Origin: Lepisosteus oculatus
Taxonomy: Eukaryota > Chordata > Actinopteri > Semionotiformes > Lepisosteidae
Direction: 5' to 3'
Assembly: GCF_040954835.1 (NCBI RefSeq)
Contig: NC_090705.1
Span: 15,636,436-15,700,435, forward strand
Length of the DNA: 64,000 bases
Shown here: positions 23,581 through 52,270 of the stretch, piece by piece
Layout of the letters: each line of letters starts with the position of its first letter
Numbering within the stretch: position 1 is the stretch's first letter
The notes under the pieces: model-generated
Seen by the model: the letters and a program-made list of their open reading frames with translations, nothing else
Database searches by the model: none
Told to the model about the DNA's origin: nothing
Program-made: the position numbers and the translations under genes

Positions 23581-26500
23581 ATGTTTCACAGGATCTCGGC
23601 CAGTGGAGGCTCCGGAGGTGAGAGTCGGCGTGTAGCACAGATCACAATAAAAAGACACGCTCACAGAAAATCACTATGTCATTGAATTGTTTAGTGCAAT
23701 TTTATTTCTTTTTTTAACAACATTGAAAATAGTAATATATTTGCGCACAAAAATGTATAAAGAAATGTACCTGGGATATGTCCTCATACAGTTTCCACCT
23801 GGTTCCAAGGCCAGATTGAAACATTTGTTTGTGAAAATCTTGCCTGTAGTTAAAGTTTTAGCTCGATCTTATTAAGCTTTTACTCAGAAATAACCTGCCT
23901 GCTCTTTTTTCTACAGCCCCAGCTAATAAACCAGAATTATATGAGGTAAGTCTCTCTTTTTGTGTTTATATGTGCAATATATCTGGAAGCACTATATATT
24001 GTGTGTTTATGTTGTGCGTGCAAATGGAATGTGATTGTTAAAGTTCTATGTGCTGTAATCAAATTTCTTTTAAAAAATTAAATATTTTTTTCCCTAACAC
24101 AGGAAGTCAAGTTGTACAAAAATGCCAGGGAGCGGGAAAAGTAAGTTCTGTTATTAGGCACAATCTCCTGATGTAATTGAGCAAGATAGCTCCTTGTATA
24201 CTTGTGAAAATAATCAGTGATGCTGAACTTTGTTTTGGTTTTCCGGCATTAGGTCAGACTACTACTTTAAGAAGTCTGTAATTTCACAAAAGAAACCACT
24301 GGAGTCTGAGACATGAGATCATTTTCATTATATATAAGCCTTAATTTCCAGTCTTGGCTTTATGTGCCTGCTCAAAACCCCCCTAATAGAAAACAATAAC
24401 AGAGTAATGTAGTGCTTTATCTTAAATCTTCTGAAATGCCAATGATTTGTAAGTGAACAACATGCATAAGTCTGACTGAAGAGAAGGACAGCTTATCGTG
24501 TAGATATTATATAAATTATACTGCTGCATTGTTTATAACAGGAATAAAATCTCAGTGCAAATTTGTCATTTCTATTAAGAAATGTTTTGTGAATGGAACT
24601 TTCTAAAAAACTTAATTTACTACAGTTTTCTTGATATGTTTCTTTTGTGCACTTTAAGGTACGATAACATGGCTGAGCTTTTTGCGGTAGTGAAGACTCT
24701 TCAAGCTCTTGAGAAGGCTTACATTAAGGACTGTGTGTCTCCAAATGAGTAAGTTTATGCAGCAGTGTTAAAAACACTCTGTCGTTTAGCATCTCAGAGC
24801 CAAGTCTTTATTACTGTGTTTTTTTCATATTCGATTAAGCTATATGCAGCTGATATATTCCATTGCTGAATTATTTTCAGTGGATAACAGTGGACATCCC
24901 CTTCGGTCCTTCTTGGCTGGACGTTTGCTTTGAGTTTTTTATTTAACATGTTCAGTTTTCTTTGGTTCTGACCCTCCCAATTTAGAATAGCCAGTTAGGC
25001 TTCTTTAGATCCTGACCCAATTGTGCTGTGCATCTTGGGAATCCCCGGTCACAGTCGGCCAATGAAATGATGCAGAGTCGAACCAGTGATCACAGAGCTC
25101 AACCTGCGCTCTCTGTGCAGTGATGGGTATATTTTCTCCATCGGCCCTGCTTGACGCTTTATGAACAAATTATCTCCACGGTGTACTTCTTCAAAGATCC
25201 AAGTTAATGAGCCTGAAAGGCACTTCCACACTGACTTTGCTTTTCGTTGGAGTTCATTTGTGATCAAACTCTGTTTTCCGGTTTACGTTCAGTTCATTTC
25301 ACATGAGGAATTTGAGTGTCTTTGAAAGTGAAGTCAGGTTCGTGTACTAAATTCTCTTGCAGCTACATGCAGAATAGAACTGCACTGGTATCACATCAGA
25401 ATACCAAAAAAGGCAATAAAAATTATCTTGGAAAACATCTTAAATGGAACATTGACAAAAGAAATCCAGTTCTGAGATTGCATAACATACTTTTCACCCA
25501 AGATATATGCGACAGAGCTTGAGGAGAATCGAGCATTTATGAAAGTGTTTTAAAGAAAATTTATTTAATTGGAGAGTCATTGGAAACCAATATAAATAAA
25601 CTTTCACTTCAGCACCAACTATACCTAACACCAACTCTTCCGTCAAATAACAGAAATAGTTCAAAATAGATTAATTAACTTAGTCGTCATCTTGAGGAGA
25701 TCAAAGAGCCTGACATGAAGAAACTGTATGTCAGGAGGGAAGACTGCATTAACGGGTGATGGCCAGATACTGATAAGAGTGACGAATGTGTGTCTTCAGG
25801 TACACAGCGGCTTGCTCCAGACTGCTGGTCCAGTACAAGGCTGCTTTCAAACAAGTCCAGGGGTCAGACGTGGGCTCCATTGATGATTTCTGCAGGAAGT
25901 ACAGGGTAAGAGACAAAGAGAGCACCAAGTTCTTCTGCGGATTATGCTTTTTAGGGTGCATTTGTTGGTTTGACTTTGGACAGAGGCCATTACAAGTTAG
26001 TATTTTGTTCTTTTAAACCTGGTTATGTAAAGGCATCAGAAAATTCTCTTCTCCTCTGGCACATATACAACATCAATAGGTACAGCATAGCGGGGTTTGT
26101 GTATTCATACACCACACTTCCAAAGCTGGAAAGTGTGACAGGGACTGGTGTGGTTCAAAATGGGATATTTTCTCATAGGTACAGCATAGCGGGGTTTGTG
26201 TATTCATACACCACACTTCCAAAGCTGGAAAGTGTGACGGGGACTGCTGTGGTTCAAAATGGGATATTTTCTCATTTTCTTTGAAAATTATCTTTAGTGA
26301 GACAAACTACTGTTTTTCTGGAATAATTATTGGTGTGTAAGGCATAAACACTCCAGGCAGGGCTGTGCTGATTACCACACCCCTACTCAGCCCGTTTGTT
26401 GATTTGTTTTTATAAACACATTCCTGTGATTATATTTTACTTCAGATAACATCCTGTGTGAGTGTATCATGGTGGTCATATATAAGTGTCCCAGTCTCGG

Positions 26501-29500
26501 ATGAGACATGAAGAAATGATATGCTTAGGGGAAATTGTAGCTGGGACACCCAGGAAGCAATAAAATATGAGAAAGCATTATTTAATATTATGAAGGACAT
26601 GAAGGGTGTCCTCCCCCCCGCCCAGAGAAATCATTTTGTAGGTTAAAGTGTACTTGAACCCACTCCTTTTCATTTTGCTTTTATCAAAACCCTGGAAGTT
26701 AACCCCTGTTTATTTAGGAATTTAAATCTGATCATCAATGTGTTATATGTTGTTAGAAATCAATTGGCACTTGCATAACTATTTTAACGCTCATGCAGTT
26801 TGAACTCTGCAGTCTGTTGAAGTGATGATTTTCTTACTGCGCCCCAGTTGTTTTCAAATTGGAGTTGAGTTAACAAAGGGCACAGACAAGAGGAGACCAT
26901 TTGGGTCATCCTGCCTGTTTGGTATTTATCAAACCGATTGAAGGATCTGATGCAGCCGTTTCATGAAAGAATCCAGAGTTTTGGCTTCAACAACATGGCT
27001 AGTTAGTTTATTCCAAGCAGACCCGTCCCTTTGTATAAAGAAGTGCTTCCTGTTACCGGTTTTAAATGCTCTTCCGTTTAGTTTCCACTGGTGTCTCCCA
27101 ATGCTCAGGAGTCTATTCAGTGCATTTAAGGATTTAAATACTTGGATCAAACCCATCTGTTTGAAAATTTCATTCAAAATTTCATTTCAATTTATACTAG
27201 AAAGTGTTGGGATGATTGTGTTTTCTAATGGCGCTGAAAGATGTTTTTTCTTCAGCTAATAAATTGTCTATAGTGATAAATGTCTGTTTTTGATTGTACA
27301 GCTGGATTGCCCATTGGCCATGGAAAGAATTAAAGAGGACCGACCAATTACCATCAAGGATGATAAGGGCAACCTGAATCGATGCATTGCAGATATTGTT
27401 TCAGTAAGTCCCAGATGAACTAGCTTTCCTCAGATGGAAGTGCTATACCTGTGCTGCATTATACAACCTGCCAGAAAAGCAAGGAATTTTCAGGGCGGTT
27501 TGTTTTACTGTCAGATTTTAGTCTGAATTTATTCTCAAACTGACATTGGTTTTGAGGTGCTGATTGCAAGACCACTCCTGCACCTTCGTTTCAAAAATGC
27601 GTGTTCAGATAGCAACACTCCAGTTTGTGCTTCGCAAATCTCTTTGCTCTTTGGGGAGTCAGGTCAGGAAGTACTCATGAGCCAGCTGTTTTAATACTGT
27701 AATGAAGTTCGTCTTCATGCTGTGGTAATAAAACTATGGTATAGAAGGTAACAGTCCAGACGCAGTGTACTGTGTAAGATTGCGTTGATTGCAAATAAAA
27801 GCAATACAGGAGCTTTTCTCCGAAGATAGTTTCTTTGGTCTACTGCAGTTTCTCAAATCAGCACTGGAGCTCAAAGGCGGATAATCTTCTTTTCCGATGT
27901 GCACACTTCATCAACAGTGCTGAATAGCTTAAACGCAGATCCTGCTGTTGCTGGAACCAGACTCCTCACACTGTGCAGATGGTGCTAGACATTTGATACA
28001 TTCCTTTGAAGTCTGTGTGCTATTTGTGAAGCCTGTGTTGTTCAGAGCTTTAACCATTTAACTGTGTGGTGAAGCATTTTTATAATTGATCATATCTGGC
28101 TTTATTAGACTTCTTTTTTTTTTGGTTGTTTGCTGCTGTTTAAGAAAGGGTGAACGTTCAGAATTCTAATGTCATCATTACAATACCTAGAGAAGGAAAA
28201 CCGTCATATTCTGACACAGGGAAGTTATGGTGGCCTTTGGGAGAAAACAGACACAGTGTAGCTGAAAGGCCCTATTGTTCCCAACTGGCTCCATGAGGCA
28301 TTTTCAGTTCTCACTCACACTTAGGTTTTGTGATTTCTTTTTGATGCAAATGTTATTGTTTCTGCCATTTAATGCACATCCTGCATGTTTTAGGGCAAAG
28401 TGTGAATTACATTTTGGCTTCTGAGATAATTAGGCTTCATGTAGGTTTTCTGAGGAGTTTACTGGACTCGTAATTACTTATAAAACTTACTGACTTCGTG
28501 AATCTTAGTGATTGTGTGGGAGGTGACTGTCCTTGTTCTGCTGTGTGCTGACAATGCTAGCTGCTCCTTTTTGTAGAACCAGCGTGTGCAGAATTAATAC
28601 CTTTTTTTTATTATCCTGTCTCAGGTTAATGCCGCGAATTTAGTTTATGTGCAAGTGCAACATTTTCTGGGGATTTCTGGGGGTTGCTCTTTTCTGGCTT
28701 ATATGAGGCCATTGTAGTAATAATTTGAAATGGTAAAAAAATCCAACTTTAAAAACAACAAAGAATAGAAATTTCCCTTTCTTTATGCAGTGTAAATGTA
28801 CCATTGATTAAATTAGAAACACTCCACGATTAAATTGATCATTATCAATATTATGAAAAGCAGAAAACTATTGTTTTTCTGGTACACCCAGACCTTTTTG
28901 TGGGTCTCTCCAACTCTACTCATATGATGTCGTTAATGTTTGGAATGGCTCTCAGTTCTGACTTATAATTATTATTTGACAAAATAATCTGGTAATAAAC
29001 AGCCGCAGAAGTATTAATTTAGGTAAATGTTTATTTTTACTTATTCACGGTTGGTAAACCATTCTTATATCGTAAGGTTTCCACCAGTGCGGACAGATTG
29101 CCAAGATTTTGTTTTCAGTTCGAGAATCTGTTTGCTTTTTACTTGTGTTAAGCGCACGGTTTGCACCAGACGTCCCATATTTCGGGATGTAAATCGTCAT
29201 TAAAATGCTAAGTGCAATTGCTAATCTGTCCACTTGCTATGGAAATTGCTCTAAATGAATCATTGAAAAAACTAAGGTATTGTACTATTCCAAACACTGC
29301 CTTAAAAAAAAAACTTTTTAAAAAGTGGACTCTTGGCCCATTCCCCAGAGTGTTGTGGACAGGAGGGGGGTCAAACTTACAAAGCACCTGACCAGCTGTT
29401 TTGTCACCCACTTGGCAGGCATGTACTTGCCCTGTAGGTGGCAGTCTTGCCCTGGCTGATCTCTCCTGACTCTAACCTAAGGCTGTCTGTTCCTCTCCAG

Positions 29501-31372
29501 CTCTTCATCACAGTGATGGATAAGCTAAGGCTGGAGATTCGGGCCATGGATGAGGTAAAGCAATGCATTTTGGGACTGCTTTTTGTTGAAAATGATGAAA
29601 CAGATAGAGCTTGTTTTTTCCTTTTTATCATAAGCATGGATGAATTTCACCATTTCTACAGGGTGCATTTGTAACAAGGCATTCTTCCCCCCACTTATAA
29701 ACTTACAAATCAGGTGACCTTTCTAATCACCATTATCAGCCATGCAAATCAAAGTTAAGCATTTAACCATGTAAGTGACTGAATCATTGAATCAACACCA
29801 GTTATTTGGAATAATATGTCGTAAACGTATAGAAAAGACAAAGAAAATAAGTAATTCAGGCCCAGTGGGGTCATAGTACCCTAGAAACCTATCCACCAGG
29901 CTTCTCTTTGTAAAAGTAATTTGTCGTGATTTCCACCCCTATGTGGGGCTTTTACTGCCTCATTGCCCATAATCTGTTCCCATAAGGAACAGACTATGAC
30001 CATGTGAATTAAAATGTAGCCAGACATTTCTCATTCTTATTTCTTATAATGCTTTTGAGTTCACTAATTCTTGTTTTAAGCTCTCTTGATGTTTTTTTTC
30101 CAACATAACACAGATAGCATGACAATGTCAACAAGCAGACAACAAACTTACAAGGAATTATTCCCCATACCTTTAATTTAATTCCTGAATGAGGCTGGTT
30201 AAACAAAGCCCCTTTGATCATTGCATTGTTCAAACACTGTTGACAAGCAAGAAACAAGCTTTCAGTAGATACTACTTTTTGGTGAACTTGCATGTTGTTT
30301 CATGTAAGACTACTTGCTGAAAGTACTTCAGTCATCTCTTGCCTTCTTTTCTTCTCACCAAGTCCTCGTTTGTCAGTACAAAACTCTTCCCGCTGTTTTC
30401 AGCCTCTGTCCAGCCCTTTTCCCTAGGCTGTGGTCAGATTCTCAGTGCCTCCTCTGTCTGTCCCTGCTCAGATCCAGCCAGACCTGAGGGAGCTGATGGA
30501 GACTATGAACAGGATGAGCAACGTGCCCCCAGACTTCGAGGCAAAGGACAAAGTCAACCTGTGGTACGTTCCTTCATGTACCTACAGTATACCAAGGCTG
30601 GACATGAAGCTTCTCCATGGCCAGTACAATCAGAGGGATGGAGCAGACATGGCAACCTTGTTAAAGCGGAACTGCGCTCCTAATTTCTCAGACTGGTTAG
30701 CAAATCTCTGACAAAATGAATTAATTGACGGTCTAGAAAAACTTTCCAAATTTTGAACTAAGCACAAAAACGTGACCTTTGTGAAAGTACTGTGTGGTCA
30801 CCACTGTGGTCACAAACCACTGGTCTCTCCACAGATGAGAGCAAGAGCACATCCGAATTGCGATGACTTTCGCACTGTAAAGTCTAATGTAATGCGATGT
30901 ACAGGCGAATAAGTACAGGTCGTGCAGCAGACATTTCGCTGCAGAAACGTTCCAGCTTGGCCTGCATGCACAGTTAGCAAGTAAATGGTATTAGTTGGCA
31001 AAACTAATCTCAAATCTCAAAGAGGAGAGCAATATTTATATTCCATTAAAAGAGGGGTATTCACAAGACTGCTTCTTTAAAATGTAATAACATTTACATG
31101 TTTTGAGTTGAGTACTTTTACACAGAAGGAATTTAAAGAGATCCTGAAGAGATTTATGTGAATAATTGATCAAAAAGCAGTTCCATAAGAGGCTGGTCTT
31201 TTGTAGTTCAGTCCACCTCCTGATGAAGCAGTATCTCCTTTGTCTTTTCAGGTTGACCACTCTTAGTGGGATGTCTGCCTCAGACGAGCTGGACGACTCT
31301 CAAGTTCGGCAGATGCTGTTTGACCTGGAGTCAGCATACAATGCCTTCAACCGCTTCTTGCATTCCTCTTAA
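23581..31372 (+). CDS. VPS28: Vacuolar protein sorting 28, ESCRT-I subunit
   Basis: VPS28 is a core subunit of ESCRT-I with TSG101, VPS37 and MVB12. It acts on endosomes in sorting ubiquitinated cargo, and also in virus budding and cytokinesis. Coding exons: 23581-23617, 23917-23945, 24103-24140, 24659-24748, 25800-25905, 27302-27403, 29501-29554, 30472-30563 and 31252-31372. All introns are GT-AG with matching phases, and the sum is 222 aa (human 221). The N-terminal ESCRT-I core region (about 20-120) contains [20 protein letters not shown] and [20 protein letters not shown]. The C-terminal four-helix domain, which binds ESCRT-II VPS36, contains [20 protein letters not shown], all near-identical to mammals. 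The start ccgtcaccATG matches MFH- of orthologues. A good acceptor at 23542-23553 suggests the ATG lies in the second exon. Confidence 0.97.
26077..26275 (+). repeat. Tandem duplication, 2 x 99 bp, in VPS28 intron 5
   Basis: The unit beginning taggtacagcatagcggggt at 26077 recurs at 26176 with two or three substitutions (for example acaggg/acgggg, tggtgtgg/tgctgtgg). It is very recent. Because 99 is a multiple of 3 it looks like a repeated peptide, but it sits inside an intron. Confidence 0.9.
26840..27180 (-). mobile_element. LINE-derived fragment, C-terminal end of ORF2 type
   Basis: The minus strand encodes [20 protein letters not shown], then a Trp (AWNKL), then [18 protein letters not shown]. 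This is the pattern found just before the stop in the reverse-transcriptase ORF of many CR1/L2-like fish LINEs: basic strand, F/F, W-N-L, a hydrophobic run, then S-x-x-F-K/M-x-R-L. Copies of the same family lie at about 41700-41900 and 58160-58400. It sits in VPS28 intron 5. The exact LINE clade is not determined. Confidence 0.6.
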
Positions 31373-34370
31373 TTTGTTTCCCCACCCTATTTTCCCTGGA
31401 ATTTACTGACACCTCCCTTCCAGGAATTCTGAAGGATGCTGAAAGCTGACATCCCTCATATTGCCCCATTATTCTCCGTAAAAGTGCCTGGCTTCAGTGA
31501 ATTGAATATTTTGCAGTTTGTTGTCTTCATGTTTATTGGTATCAAAGAACAGCAAATGGCTTACACATTGAGGGTAATTTTCAACTGAAAGATGACACTG
31601 TGGGGCATTGTGAGGGTTATAAATAGAGATGTACAGAAAAAAAGCAGAATAGGAGTTCTTTTTAAATTTGCCCACAAAACATGTCTATGCATTAAAAACA
31701 GTATCGAGGTTAGCACTGAGGTACTGATTTTGTAGGAACCTAAAATCTTACCATAGCCAGCTTCTCCCTTTATGAAGGTTCAGTATTTTTAGCCAATCAT
31801 TATGTATTTCAATATATATTAACTCTTGTTAATATAATTATTTTGTATGCATGAGGGAACTGCATTCACTTGTTTGAGATCAGAGGAGGTAGCGATTGGC
31901 ATTGCTGCCTCACTTTGCTGGAACCTTGGGTTCAATTCTGGGCCTGAGATGATATCTGCATGGAGTTTATATGTTCTCCCTGTATTTGTGTGGGTTTCCT
32001 CTGGATGCTCTAGTTTCCTCCTATAGCCCAAAAACCTACTGGAAGGTTAATTGGCTTCTGGGAAAATTGGTCAAAGGTATGATTATGTGAGCATGTCTGT
32101 GTTTGTGTGTCTGCCCTGGACTGGTGTCCCATCCAGAGTGTACCCTGCCTTGCGCCAGTTGCTTGCTGGGACATTCTGCTGCTCCCTGCAACCCTAAATT
32201 GGAAGAAGCAGTTAGAAAATGGATGGATATCTGAGGAGCAACATTATCTCTGTGCTAGTTGGAGCTCAAGTGTCTTTAACTGTGCCAGTGACGTTTTCAG
32301 CTCTGTTGAGAAGTAGAGTAGACCCTGATAAGCTTGTGGATACATGAAGGACTGGGAGTTTTTGTCTCTGTTCAGTGCTCACTCATGGTTGTGAATATCA
32401 GAAGGAAATAAATTGCAGCCATATCAAAACAAGGGAGGAATCGGTCATTTTAGAAACTTAGTGATTGTCCTTTTCAGAAGAATATTTTTAGTAGAACTAT
32501 TTTTGGATTTTTGTACATCTCTAAGCAGATTGATCATCAAAAGATGTTTTGAAATCGTCTTTGATAAGTGTATTTGGAAACGACGACTTTCTGAAACTCA
32601 AAGTACATTACATTTTTTCATATGTTCAATTATGGAGTAGCTCTTTATCACTAATTTGATACTTGGTTAAGATTACTAAATCTAGTTTTAGGTGTAAACA
32701 TTTCTATTGGGGTATAAACAAATTCAAATTGTGAATAGGATGCAGTAAAAATGAAGCATTTTACTGATTCAAATAAAAAATATGATCTCCTGTGTACATC
32801 TCTGAACATGTTTTTGCATGAAGAGTTAAGAAATTAGAAGGACATATTGAAGTTCAGGGGAAGCCTTTTTTTCTGTTGCTGCAAAATACCCTGGTTCACT
32901 GAAGATAAGGATAAACCAAAGGATTTTTCGTTTGACTATAAAATATCATGTTCTGCACGACACCATTTACACATTCAGAACCAGCCATTAGGTGTGGGTA
33001 ATAGTGACAGAAACATGACATGACGAGTATTTTCACAGGTTTGCGGTTTCTTACTTATCATTGTGCATGTTGATGGGCTCTTACTGTGCATTTTAGCACT
33101 GTTCTAAAGCTTCAAAAGATCAAAAGGCATTCTCTGTAACGGACGAGCGTTCTTGGATTATTTCTTCAGAATCAGTTGAATTTTAAGTCTTGCAAGTCAA
33201 AAGTGTGTGACCAAGTTGGCCATTTGCATTTGGTATACTTATGAAATATTGCATCCCTAACCCACAGGAATTGTGCTTGGAAATGTTTTACATTTTTCAA
33301 TTATGTCTTTCTGTTAGTGTATTTATTTATGCTGTAGGTTATTCTTCTTTGTAAATAAAATTCATAAATATTCTGCATGACACTCCTTAATAAATTTGCC
33401 TACTTTAGACTTGAGGTAGTGAATGTATTTTATTTCCAACAGTTACACTTCTTTGGTGTCATTTGAGTCAATGCCAGTTTATCTACAAAGTGACTGCCCT
33501 GTACATACAAGATAAATTACTGGTTGTGTTATACCTTGTTGTGGGATACACATTCTTGTGAACATTTAATGCTATGTTTTAGGACGAAACAATGTTCTAG
33601 AAATTTTTCCCAATACTTTTTTGGTAAACCCAGTTAAATAAAAAAGAGGGTGACAAAATTTGGCTGCAGCTGAATATAAGTAGATCTTTCATAAAAACAA
33701 TTTCAGGAACAGTTTGACATTTTTTATTTTACTTTTTTCTGTAGGTTAATTCAATCCTTAATTTATCAAGAAAAATTCCAACTGCAGTTTCCTTTGCAGT
33801 TTTATTTTCAAACGAGCACTTTTTATTAATGTGAAATGTATTTTCCTTTGTGATTTACTATTGACAGGACGTTTTACTTTATATAAAATCCAGTTTTGTG
33901 AGGATTTTTACTGCCATAATAAACCCCAAAGGGCTAAAAGGTCACACCTCATTTTGGGAAATCTGTGCCAACAGTAAAAGGGTCATACTTTAACATTCCT
34001 AGAACACATTTAAAAACTATTTTCCGATTGTTTGCTGTCTTCCATTGCCAAAAGCATTTTTGTTACATGAAACACAACTGTGACACTTGGGGAAAAAAAG
34101 CTTTGGTGGCTTTTTGTGATCTTGTTTGAAATATTCTACGTCGGTTTTACACTTCTTTTACTCATTGTCTTTGCAGGCTTCGTGTTGTGAAAAATAAATC
34201 CCTATTTGTAAAGGCTGTTTGGGATACCTTGATTATAAAATAAAGGTTTCTTAAAATCCTATGATTTTGAAGTAATTAAATGTAAATCCCTATGTTATTA
34301 GATAGATAGATCCGTAACTTCAGAACAAGCGGGTCCAGTTTTGTGATTGCCATTGGCTTTCACGGTACAG
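31373..34370 (+). other. VPS28 3' UTR and VPS28-MAPK15 intergenic stretch
   Basis: Possible polyadenylation signals lie at 32407-32412 and 33354-33359 (AATAAA), with another near 34236. Which is used cannot be told. If the second is used, the SINE at 31882-32228 is part of the VPS28 3' UTR. No other gene is seen. Confidence 0.45.
31882..32228 (+). mobile_element. Full-length tRNA-type SINE
   Basis: A tRNA-like head (gcattgctgcctcac, then a B-box-like gggttcaattctg) is followed by a body with gcatggagtttatatgttct, gggtttcctctggatgctct and gttaattggcttctgggaaa. The tail has ccctgccttgcgcc and a repetitive atggatgg. The architecture matches the widespread fish SINE group. The copy at 16226 is a truncated member. 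Confidence 0.8.
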
Positions 34371-35092
34371 GTCTCTGCTGCATTGTGGTACGGCTCCTTT
34401 AAGACCCGGCCCAGTAGGAGCGGGTCAGTCAGGTTAGCCGCGTCTCCAGGGCAACGGACGGTATCAACAGGGACAGGCGGCCCAGTGCAGACAGGGAGAC
34501 CCCACAACGAGATAAGGGGATAAAAGTGTGCCATACCACAGAGCATAAAAAAACAGGGATCATGGGAAATCGACAAGGCAAAGGGACCTGTAACAGCGGA
34601 TGATAACATTTAATTGATCAGTACCTAGCACAGGAAGGTCGACGCACTCATGCCGTCAACTGACCAAGAAGGGCTCGGGGGAACGGATGACTAAAAATGC
34701 ACCTTTATTTTTTTTTAACGAAATGGTCTGCACCGATGCTCATGCGAAAAAGAAAACCCTTTGAATAAGTAAACGGAATCGTCATTTTAAGAAAGAACAA
34801 GAGATCCAAGACCAGCTACTGTAGATCGAAGACTTCCCTTTTCTGGCATCAGTACAAATCCGAAAAAGTGCGGCGTCTCACCTTCAATGTTTACGGTTTT
34901 TTATTTATTTGCACGCAGAGGTGAAATTTTTAATTCAAAACATTGGATGCGTGCGTCAAGATGACGCAGCTGCTGTAGCCGATCGGTCTGTTGAAGAGAG
35001 CGTCCAAAAATTGAGTCCCGAATCTCAGCCTGTGAGAGCAGGATATTGAAAAGTCGCTTTATTTTGTTTAATTGCGGAAACCGACTTTCATC
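34370..35092 (+). promoter_or_regulatory. MAPK15: MAPK15 upstream region with X-box-like site
   Basis: A GC-rich block at about 34380-34500 contains GTCTCCAGGGCAAC (34442-34455). This fits the RFX X-box consensus RYYNYY-N(1-3)-RRNRAC with a 2-bp spacer. It lies about 640 bp upstream of the MAPK15 ATG at 35093. A second moderately GC-rich block precedes the ATG itself. The transcription start is not identifiable. Confidence 0.4.
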
Positions 35093-52270
<17,178 letters not shown>

